Of a stretch of DNA of 64,000 nucleotides, positions 27,201 to 39,200 are shown one piece after another. Under the pieces are notes generated by a model. That model was not told where the DNA came from. It saw only the letters and a list, made by a program, of their open reading frames with translations, and searched no databases. The position numbers and the translations under genes are program-made. Position 1 is the stretch's first letter. Each line of letters starts with the position of its first letter. Source of the DNA: Lineus longissimus (lineage: Eukaryota; Nemertea; Pilidiophora; Heteronemertea; Lineidae); NCBI RefSeq assembly GCF_910592395.1, contig NC_088325.1, positions 2,449,501 to 2,513,500 of the forward strand. Direction: 5' to 3'.

Positions 27201-30200
27201 CAATATCTGGTTTATCTTGCTTGATTTCAGTTTTAATTTTTTCAAGTTCATTTTCTAATGAAACTTTAACTTTGACAGTGAGATTTGAATTGTCTGATCC
27301 GCTAAACACATTCGTCATTTATTTTATTTTTTTTTAAAAATTTTAATATAAATAAATGGACACATCATTTGGTAAATACTTAGATCCTTATAGATCAAAC
27401 AAAATAGCCAATGGGCTAAAAGCTAAAAGAAATTATGAAGTAATCACTCACAATCCTAATTCTGTGAATCCTGGAGAAACGCTGTATGTGAAAATTCCTC
27501 AGCTTGAAAAAGGACAAGTGATTGTTCCTAAAAGTTTGAAACTTACATTTAAACTTTCTACTTCATCAAAAGCAAGTAATGCAGCCAATGCTGCAGCAGC
27601 TGGATTTGTGGCTAATGTAGGTCGAAATATTGTAGAAAGAATTACTACTAAATTGGGTGGAAAAACAATGAGTGAAGTGGACAAATCTTACATCTATAAT
27701 ACGTTCAAGGATTTTTGGTTGACAGAAAAACAAAGGAAAAATCGTGTTCAACAAGGTATTGACAAGGAGCAACGAAAAGATGCTATTAAAACAGCATTTG
27801 GTGACAGATATTGTATTCCTATTGAGTCAGAAATATTTGATGATCATCTACCTTTTTACCCATCAGCTATTTTAGAATCCATTGAATATAACATCAAATT
27901 CAATGATGCAAAATATGTTGTGACAGGAACTGCAACGTCAAAAACGTATTCTGTGAAAGATATTCAACTTGAGTATGAAACAGTCTTTTCCACAGAACTT
28001 AGTGAGTCAATCGAAGCAATTTATGCTGATACTAGATTTCGATATGAAGACGTGCATCTTTTGAGAACAGATTCAATTGGAAAGAATAAACGAATGAATA
28101 TCAATGTAGATGTCAATCGTGCTTCTACAAAGGGTATTCTGATATTTTTCCAGAAAAATTACGCTGAGTATGATGCCGAAAATACAAGTTTTCAAAATCC
28201 AGACATCACTAATGTGACCATTACTTCAGAAGGAATTTCTCACTGTATATTCAAGTCAGGATTGAAAGCCTATAATCAATTTGATGAAGTAAAACGACTT
28301 TATATGTCAGAAGATCTTAAGCAAACTGAAGACTGCATGATGGATGTCGAAAAATTCTATGAAAGTCATAAATATGCTCTGTGGATTGATCTGAGAAGTA
28401 CAGAGGACAACTATTTGCATGGATCTGGAACTGCCATGAGCAATATTAAACATGGTCTGCAGCTTGAACTTACCAGAAGTACTGAAACAGAATATGACAT
28501 GCTAGTCTATATTGTAGCTGATGGATTAGTAGGACTTGAGAATAAACGAGTAAAGGGCATTGTACACTAACCACAAAAATACTTTGCATTTCTTCAAATT
28601 TGAAGACACTCGGTTGTTAAAATAAATGAGTATGAACAATGAATTTTATTGTGATCCACCTTTCAATATGTTAATCGTAGGAATGACTGACTGTGGCAAG
28701 ACATATTTTATACTGGATTTACTTGAAAAAGAATTTCGTAAAAAATTCGATGACATTGTGATATTTTGTCCTACGATTGACATGAATAAAACTTACCAAA
28801 ATAGAGCATGGATTATACAAGATAAAAATATACACATTTATCCTCCAAAATTAGTACTTACAGATTTAAATATATGCTTAGAAGATGCGATTGAAAATTT
28901 AAAAAGTCAAGATCATCAAACATTATTTATCATTGATGATTGTGCTAATTTGTGGGAATCAAAGAATAAATGTACAAAATTGACTGAACTAGCTTTCTCA
29001 GGAAGACATTATGGAATTTCTGTGTGGCTTTTGACACAAAAATATAATGCAGTTGTAAAAGATTTTAGAGAAAATTGTAAACACATGGTGATTCATACAA
29101 TGAATGATCAATTATCTATGGATCAAATCTTCAAAGAAAATCGCTGTATTCCACAAAGCGAAAAAGACACAGTCCTTGCGCAGATTGATGCAGGAAAGAA
29201 GCTTATACTGCGCAGAAAGCTTAGCATATTAAGTAAAAAATTTGTAATAAATAAATGAATGACAATGACGCTCACGAGCGAAGCGAGTGTGTTGATTCTG
29301 TGGACGTCCTGCGAAGTGAATTACTTTCACACTATCAATCAGGATTACTAAATAAACTAGGAATAAAATCATCTGAGGCTACGATTAAAAAAGCTTCACA
29401 AAAAAATATTGAAAAATTACATAATGAATATAAAATCAAATATAATACTCAGATTGCTGATGATCAAATCTTCAAAGAAAATCGCTGTATTCCACAAAGC
29501 GAAAAAGACACAGTCCTTGCGCAGATTGATGCAGGAAAGAAGCTTATACTGCGCAGTAAGCTTAGCATATTAAGTAAAAAATTTGTAATAAATAAATGAA
29601 TGACAATGACGCTCACGAGCGAAGCGAGTGTGTTGATTCTGTGGACGTCCTGCGAAGTGAATTACTTTCACACTATCAATCAGGATTACTAAATAAACTA
29701 GGAATAAAATCATCTGAGGCTACGATTAAAAAAGCTTCACAAAAAAATATTGAAAAATTACATAATGAATATAAAATCAAATATAATACTCAGATTGCTG
29801 ATGATTTAGTATCTAATTTACTATTTGGTTATACTCAAGCAGTAAAAATTGTATTTCCAAATTTGGATAAAAAAAAATTACATGAAAAATTAAATGACAA
29901 TATCATAGTAAACCATGAAATAAAAAAACAACTGGGTCAATATATGAACCCAACACTTTTAGCTGCAGGTACAATTGTAGTCAATACGGCTGAAACTGCA
30001 ATGACGCGTGAAAAATCAGAATTAGCAGAGGAAGACACATGTGAGAGCGAGTAAGACAATAATAACTATTAATAGTCGTTAATAATAACTATTAATAGTC
30101 GTTAATAATAACTATTAATAGTCGCTAATAATAACTATTAATAGTCGTTAATAATAACTATTAATAGTCGTTAATAATAACTATTAATAGTTGTTAATAT

Positions 30201-33200
30201 TTTTCATAAAATAAACAGATATGAACGGCGAAAAAGATAACACAACAGCTGAAATTACAACAGCAGAAAAGCCAAAGAATCCTAAGAGAGTTGAATGGGG
30301 TAAAAAATTAGGTCAGTTGAATAAAGGAAAGAAGAAGCCTGTTCAACAAGACGTCACACAAGCTACAAACTACTATCCTTTAATATTGATAAGTGGAATA
30401 ACTTTAGCAGGTTTTGTTTGGTTCTATTCCAAAAATTCACTCTCGCCTACTTCTACGAGCGTAGCGAGTATTGAGGAGTCACCTACTTTACATAAAAAAA
30501 CTAAACAAAAATCTGACGCTCTGATCTTATAAATTTTAAAAAAAACTTTTTCATAAATAAATGAGCACAATGATCGACACAAAAAATATTGGAAACACAA
30601 TTTACCATTCTGCAGTTTTAGCAGCACTTGTTGTTGGCTATGGAATGGCTGCTAAAAAGCTACTCAAGTCAAATATTGGCGATCCTAGTAAACCTGACCT
30701 AATGGAGGCAGTTAAGCTAACGGGTGCAGTGTCACTTGCTATTATTACGAAAGGATATCTGGAAAAGCAAGGATTGCCAAAGAATATTACTAATTAGCAA
30801 GGGAGCGATCCCTTAATGGCAACAGAGCTACCAATTTGGTAGCTCTTGAGTAAGATTAATGTCAATACAATATCATGATGTGCCAAAAATGGCACATCAT
30901 TTTTTTTTGGCAACTAGCACATATAAATATTGAAATTATTTTTAAAATAAATGGCTGGCATGATTTTAACAACGATTTTTGGAGCAGTGGCGAATGCGAC
31001 TGCTTTTGTTGGAGGAAATGCCATGTTTCACGCCTTTGATGCAAAAAATGCTGCAGAGGAGCGTAAAAGACACGATTTAGCAAATGAAAAATTACAAAAG
31101 GAATCAGCAACGTGGTCTCACAATAGAATTAAACATCTGGACTTCCTAGCTGAACAACGACAGAAAAAACATCAGGCACAGTCTGACATGATGGACATGA
31201 AAGATTCTATTCGCTATTATGACAGTTTGAATCCTAAGCCAACTTTAAACTATAAACCTAGTGCTTCTCAGAAAAATTATGAACAAGCCTATATTGCAGG
31301 GAGTGTTATTGGATCAGCTGTTTTGTCAAAATTTATTTAAAATAAATATGGATGAAGTTGGTATGAAATTTGAAAATCCAGTCTATAAAGAAGATGCTAC
31401 AGATGACATGAATGAAAATTATGTTCAACAAGCAGCGTATAATGATAATATTATGAATGAATTGACTGGAGATGTTCCACGACCAGTCAACACTGATTTA
31501 ATGGATAAAATGAGAATCATTGATGCAAAGGATGATTTTACAAGAGAATTTATGGAAAAAAGTCACTTAATTTTTAAGAAGGGGAAGACAATGAAAATAT
31601 TTCGTGACAGACTGACAATGAATGAAAACGATGAAATATTTTTTCACAAATCAAGCGGGGAGAGAATTAGGCTAACACAAAAAAATAATAGAAATCCTTA
31701 TTCAGTCAATTCTCTAACAGGAATAAGTGAACTTATGACATTTTTTACGAAAATTAATGTGGGAGAAACTCCAATACTTGAAAATGTTGAAGAAAAAACA
31801 GCTAGAAGACAATTGAATTACGAAGATGGAGCAGGATCTAGTGCAGCGGAAAATATTGAAATGTCTACATTTAAAACCAAGTCAAATGTAGTGCAAGAAT
31901 CAGATGATATAATAGAAACTAATGTTGATGCTAACATTTCACCTGAAAGAAAAAAAGAGTTAGAAGTACTCATTAATAAATTAGAAAGTAACACTGATGA
32001 CTCTTGGGAATCTTGGTATTCTGCTAAATCATATGAAAAGGATATGCAAAAAATGAAAGAATTCGTTGATGAAGCTATTCATGAAGCTAGGGAAAAAGCA
32101 GGTAATGAATATTCTGTCAATCAGATTAAAAAAGCAAGAGATCAGATGGCTATAGCAAGAACAAGAGAAGCAGCCTTAAAAATACAAGTAGAACATTATG
32201 ATAAAAAAATGAAAGAGTCTCAAAAAGGACTTGATAATGCAAAACAACAAGGTGATAGAGAAGACATAACATTTTGGAAAAATCAATTTGAGCATAATGA
32301 TAGGATGTATAAAAATAGTGTTGAATCCTATAAAGAAATTTATAGATCTCAAGTAGCAAAAATAAAGAGCTTATTTTTTAGAGAAGATATGACTTTAGGT
32401 GAAAAATTAAGAGAATTATTTAAAGAGAAAGGACTTACGATCGCAAGTATTATTTCAGCAGTTATTTTAACTATTTCTGCGATTGGAGGAACTGTGGCTG
32501 CAATATTTAAACCAAAAAAATCAAGTAAACCACCTGGAAAACCTGATAGACCTAGTAAACCTGATGGTCCGAGTAAGCCAGGAATTCCTGGTAAAATTCA
32601 TGATGGTTTGATCAAATTTAAAAATTGGTTACTTTCTTTAGGTAAAAAAGCTTTAGTAGCTTTGCCTGGAATTTTAGGCTCCATTGTTTCAACCATTTTT
32701 AAGGCTGCAAGTTCTGTTGTAGGATATTTAGCTGAGCATCTGATTATTATGGTCGCAGTCACTATTTTAGTTATTATTCAAATCATAACAAACAATGTTG
32801 GAAGCATTAAACAAAAAGCACATAAAATTTCTAATAAAATAAATGCACGTTAGATTTCATAATCAAACACGTTGTGAATTACCCGTCAGCATCAATCAAT
32901 ATAAGACAGTAAGAGTTGAAAAGGCTATTATCCCTATGACTTACTATAATATTTCAAGAGAATTAAAAAATAACCATCTGCGATTTGCGCTTAAAGATAG
33001 AGCGATCTATACGAATCCTGATTTAATCACTATTCCCAATGGATTTTATACTCCAGTTACCTACAATAAAGCAGTACAAGAAGCACTGAGTGAAAAAGGG
33101 CATTCTGATAAATTTGAATTAACTTATTTACCCAATGAAGGTAAAATTAAAATTAAAGTTGAGCCACCATTTGCTGTAGTTCTCCATAAAGAACTAGGTG

Positions 33201-36200
33201 AATTATTAGGAATAACTTTTGAAAATAATGTCTTTCTAAGCCATGAAATTACAGGTGATAAACCTTGTCAATTTTTACCTAATCATGAGTATAGAATTTC
33301 TTGTAATATTGTTGATACGAGTAAAAATTTAGTGAATGGAAAGCGTAGTGATCTAATTACTTCATTTGTTCCTATAGGTAAATATTATGGAGATATGCAT
33401 GAATATACCTCCCTGCAAAAAGTAAAGATCGCACAGCACGATCATACTAGTATTGAACTACAGGTCAAAGATCAGAATGATGACCCTATTGAATTTTTAA
33501 CTCCAGTTTCAATTGATTTGCTGTTGTTAGAATAAATGACAAACATGTGTACTGGATTTAGAGAAACTAACCAAGACATCATTGAAGACTTACAAGACCT
33601 TCAGATTCAGAGTAATTCAAACATTGAAAATATTAATTTAGAATTTGACTCAATAAACACTCAAATTCAAAATTTTAAAAGCAAACCTGTTATCACAATA
33701 TATGCAGATGAAAGAGGGGTTCTGCATGGTAATATTGCAGATTTTAGCTTTGGTGATGGTAGTCAAACTAGTACAACAGGTTATACCATGATGTCTCCTG
33801 GTAAAATTATTCGCATGGGAATTACTACAGATGCAAGAAGAGCCTATAAAATTCATGTTATTGTAAATGGGGTTAAACAAACATTTATTGAAGGAGACAC
33901 TATAACATCGACAAAGCAAGTAGATGTTCCTTTAAATCAAAATGATGTGATTAGTTTTCTCAATGAAATTAGAGCATCTGCACGGTCAACAATTATCTGT
34001 CTATTGATTGAATTAGATTTATAAATAAAATGGACGTCGTCGATGGTGTCCACGAGCGAAGCGAGTGTGTTGATGCTGAACAATTTAGACTTGAAAAAAT
34101 TAAAGAAAAAATTACAGAATTAGAGTTGAATATTGAAAAAAGAAAAAAATTAAATAAAAAATATAAAAAAGCTAGTCAAATCTTACACGGTTGTGAAATT
34201 GGTATGTATATTACCAGTGTCACTGTGGCATCGATTGGTGCAGCGACTGTGATTGGAAATGTAGTTAGCATTCCAATTTCTGCTATCTGTACACTCCTAG
34301 GGTTGGTTGGAAAAATTGTAGTTCCTCAGTTGAGGAAAAAAGAGAAAAAACATTTAGATATTTTAACCAAGAAAAAAGCATGCTTAAATAATGCCAATAA
34401 TTTACTTTCCAGAGTCATGGACAATGGAACTATTTCTGCGAGTGAATTTGAGCTCATCAATCGCTGAAATGTACATCCTAGAATCCGAAATGACATGACT
34501 TTCATCTGAGATAATCAGTTTGGGCTATTTTAGCAAGTCAGACAAAAGTAGTGTGGGTGTACTTTCTACGAGCGTAGCGAGTAATTTTATAAGCTTAAAA
34601 GCTTATAAAATTACATCTTTGTCTATTCCACAAGATTAAATCCATAGAATTTCTTACCTTGTTTTGTTTCTTTTATTCCTGTGGACCTTATATAACTGTG
34701 ATCTGGTGTTATTTTTCGTTTGATGACACTCGTAGACCACACGGTCAACCAGTTAGCTTCTGAGTCTTCAAGCTCAAGAAGTGTTGATTCTCCTATTTTT
34801 GTGTTTATACTTCTGAATGAGTTGACTCTATACCATTTGTTCAATGGAAGATCTTTAAATTTTAGATAATCTGTTGAATCTGTGATTCTTGATTCAAGTT
34901 CATTGTTTGACGGAAAGTTGTTCATTTTATTTAGATGAAAATAATTTTTTAAATTTTTTAAATTTTTAAATTTTTAATTTTTTAAATTTTTAAATTTTTT
35001 AAATTTTTTAAATTTTTTAAATTATTAAATTTTTAAATTTTTTAAATTTTTTAAATTTTTTAATTTTTGACGATTTTTGTAAATTTGGACTTGACTGGGA
35101 TTTGACTGAGATAAGTTTAGACTAGGATTTGACTGAGACTCTTTTGTGAAACGTGTTGACTGAGATTTGACTTGGAGATTTTGACTGAGATTTTTGGAGA
35201 TTTTGACTGAGATTTGACTTGGCCCCGTAGTCTCATTTATATATGATGTGGGCGGTTATTTCCGCATAAATAGAGGTTGTCTCAAATAGACATTTTATGT
35301 CGTGTTATGACTCGAATAGACGTTTGGTGGCGCTCGTTTTAACGGAGACGTACCTGAAATAAACATATTGTGTCGTATCTCAAATAGACATACACTCAAA
35401 TAGACGTTTGGTGGCGCTCATATCTCAAATAAAGCGCCACCAAACGTCTATTTGAGTGTATGTCTATTTGAAAATCGCCACCAAACGTCTATTTGAGTTA
35501 TACACAAAAATCAGAAAACACGACAATATGTTTATTTGAGATACGAGCGCCACCAAACGTCTATTTGAGTGTATATCTATTTGAAAAGCGCCACCAAACG
35601 TCTATTCGAGTCATAACACGACATAAAATGTCTATTTGAGACAACCTCTATTTATGCGGAAATAACCGCCCATAAATTTACATTCAGTATGTATTTTCGC
35701 AATTGGACAATTTTTTTAATTCAATTACAAATTCAAAATTTTTAACGAACGGCGTAGGCCTTTAAGGGGTGGCTGCGACTTCTTCAAACAGGATTATTGA
35801 AAAGTCATTGAACTGCAATAAACAACGGTGTAACCATAAGCCTGCCTGAAATGAACACGCCATGTCCGAAACTGCACAGCACAGGGTGATGATACAGGTG
35901 GCGGCGCGTGGTGGCAAGTTAATGCATTATCCTCCTGGCCAGGTTAATACCACGCCCAAGTTGACCTTTGAAGAAAAGCTGATTCAGAACATATTAGGCG
36001 TAGCCAGGGTTTCTAAGGAAATGTCATTTTCGAAGATGCTAGGAATTTTACGCCGTACGTCACTTTTTTTAGAGATGACTTTTGGCCGGAGGTTTTTTTT
36101 TAGTCAATTGCATTTTTTTCCCGAAAGTACTCCCGACGAGTAACTACATGTACATCAATTTTCAGTTCCCCACAAGGTTGAAGTCAAAACCAACAAGATT

Positions 36201-39200
36201 ACTGTAAATGAAAATGAATTCGTGCGGTTTGAATGTGCTACCAGCGGAGGCAACCCAGAGCGCGTCGAGCGGTACCAGTGGCTTTGGATGAAGAGAGGCT
36301 CCAACGCGGAGCAGTTCATCCAGGATACAGAGACCGGCAGGCAGAATGGAAAGTTCTTAGAGTTCGCGCGCATACCGTATGATAGGAGTGGGACGTACAC
36401 GTGCAAGGCTTGGAACCTTGGTGGGATGGGAAAGGCGTCGATTGACCTCAGTGTACAATGTAAGTTTGTTCCTGCATTCTTTGTAAGATCTGCTAAGATT
36501 TGCACCAACTTGAGACACAAGTGGTGACTGTTAGTTACGACACGTACCTCGACTTTTTTCCGTCCCGAGGTATACGCTACCAGAGAACTACATACATACC
36601 ACACTCGACCTCACTGAACTGGCCATCTTGTACCGAATATCCACACAGACATCCTCATGAAATTCCTTTCCATGTACTATCTGAAACCATTATGAATACA
36701 ATTACGAAGAGTGGTATCAAACGTATCAAATAGCTTACATGTACTGTCAAAACGAAAAAATGATATCATATCCAGGAGTATACCAAGCTTGGTCGGTATT
36801 ACGTAGAAGGAAGAGAAGGAAGAGCTCCTAAACAGGGACTAAAAAGTAGGAACTTTGTAATTTTCAGTACACAATCTCCCCCTAATGCATTGTGCAGTGC
36901 ATCATGCATTGCCCTCTGAACACTTTCTTTTCACCCACAGACTCTCCAAGAATAGACCCAGATGTGAAAATGAAGTATGACGTGGTAGGCGAGATTGGCA
37001 AGGAGGCATCATTCGAACTGTTCATCGTCGCCAACCCGACTCCGGACACAACCGGTTACAACTGGTCCAAAGATGACGACATCCTGTTGAACTCATCGCG
37101 AAAATATGAAATTATTTCTGGGCCCAGGTCGAGCAAGTTGATAATCAGAAACGTCAAATCCTCCGATTATGGGAACTACATGTGTTCTGTGAAAACGAGT
37201 GGATTTCAAGTGAAGGTCTTCAAGTTTAGGCTTATCAAAGCAGGTGAGTTCTATTGAGCTGTGGGTGGATTCCCCACGAAGCTGGGTATAGTCAATGTTA
37301 CCCAACCGAAACACGCTGTGAAATATGGAGGAAAGCTGGAACTTAAACATGCGGAGAAGGTATGAATGAGTTCTGAAGATTGGAACACGTTAAGGGGCCG
37401 ACCCTAGTGTCTATTTTTGCACACACCTCGCTTAATATTGGTTGTTTGGACGAGAGACCAAGTGGAAACGTGTGGCCAAAGGAAGCTGTTTTTCTTGCCC
37501 AAAAGCAGTCAATATGACACGCCCCAAACGGGCAGCGACTGAAAAAAATATCCAACCACTCCCATCTATCTCAGGCCTGGGAAATAAGAGGGCAATTTCC
37601 AAGATGTCACCCGTTAAAGTGAGTATTTGCCATTGCACTAATAAAAACATCCTTTAGACACAGGTCACGACTGTCAGTTACGTCACATACCTTGATCCGC
37701 TTTTTCGTCGGGAAGTTTTCGCTAGTAGAGAAATGTAAGTACGTACTGTGTTCCAAAACCATTCATGAGAAGACATAGAAATTTTTTGCTGCAATCCTAT
37801 AGTTTACATAAAACTTCTTACATATCGTTGTTGGAACTTTTTCCTTCACAGTTGTTGTTGGTGTTGGCGGTCTGGTTGCACTCGTGAGAAGACATACATC
37901 GTAGGACCTTTTTTGCTGCAATCCTATAGTTTACATAAAATTTCTTACATTCTTACGTTTTTCCTTCATAGGTGTTGTTGATGTTAGCAGTCTGGCTGGA
38001 GTCGGAGTCAGAGCTGCAGTCATTGTAGCGACAGCCAGCGTCGGTTTGGCAGTTTTTCTACGGTAAGCTATCTATTAATAAAGTCGGATACAGAGGCCTG
38101 TGGGTGTAACGGTATATTCGCTACATAAAGGACATTTGCCAGATTTGCCAGTACCACCTAGGGTAGAGAATATTAACTATCTGTACAATAGGTCTTGGCG
38201 GTAAAAGACGCCAAACAATGGTTCCAGATGTAGTGGTGGCATATTCCTGCTAGCCCCCTCGAGAGAGTTTTCACAAACCAACGAATGTCAATGCAAACGC
38301 ATGCCATTGTCATGGGGAGGACGAAAAATGGGATAGGCGTTCACGCGTAGCGTTGCGGGGATTTGCGAAAACATTCTATTGTTTCGCGTCGTTCACCGCG
38401 AATATCTATTGTAGGCGGATTATTTCTCTACTCAAAGTACAGGCGTATCTGCCAAAGGGCCCATTATGCTGTAGCTGAAGGACATGTTTTAGGCATCACG
38501 CATTCATCGAAAAACGTCTAGACCGACTTGCTATATATTACTATAATGAGATTTGTAACCACTTTGAAAATACATGTACCGTCTGCTTGAGGGGAACGAC
38601 ATACGCCTCGTACAGTAATATTTGAAATACAACCGCGACTATGGGGTCTTCAACAGTATGGACACTTTTTGCCTCCAGTGTACTCGTCACAAAATTTAAA
38701 AAGGCTTTAGATATATAGCACTAATGCATTAATTGATTGATTGATTCCTACGTCCGGCTGGCCCTAGGCTGTACCGCCTTGGAAGCTCGTCAGCTGTGAT
38801 ATCTGATATCTGATTTTGACTTTAACTAATTCAAAGCGGAGTTTCCCCAAGGAGTTCTCGTTCTGAAGAGAACTCGGCGCCGCGGGCGTAAGATGACTTA
38901 ATGAATGGCGGGTAATACCGACGTCACCTTACAAGCGATGGCGTCGGTATGTGAACTCGACCCGCCAAAGGAAATTTGTCAGATCTAGTAAAACTGTTTT
39001 TACTTCCGTAGGAAACGTGCACTTGTACGTCAGAGAAAGAGGCAGAGTAGACAACCCGCAAATGACACTGCAGATTACGATGATACGAGGGTTGTATTCA
39101 CAACACCCGGAAATATTTCTGTATATGACGATATCGGAGGTGATGAGTACGAAAGTTCTGCTTCTCACCCCGAAAGCGCGGCCGGCCAAAACCCCGCAGA

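Larger units (their letters stand above)
17528..35248. mobile_element. Polinton/Maverick-class virus-like transposon, 17.7 kb
   Basis: Complete element with long terminal inverted repeats, a 6-bp target duplication, protein-primed DNA polymerase, retroviral-type integrase, packaging ATPase, and capsid- and penton-like genes. It has no introns, is visibly more AT-rich than the host, and its genes are mostly on the plus strand, with two inward-facing exceptions (26956-27318 and 34623-34925). Genes are packed tightly with several stop-start overlaps. Features beyond the usual Polinton set are the primase fused to the polymerase, the HNH gene and the twin terminal genes. I saw no adenovirus-type maturation protease. 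Confidence 0.93.

Noticed and set aside
30058-30195. Possible CRISPR-like array
   Set aside because: The 23-bp units are contiguous with no spacers and lie in an animal-hosted element; it is a plain tandem repeat.
35862-36143. 93-codon frame right of the palindromic element
   Set aside because: Ends just before an Ig exon acceptor, has poly-T-encoded Phe runs and no recognisable domain.
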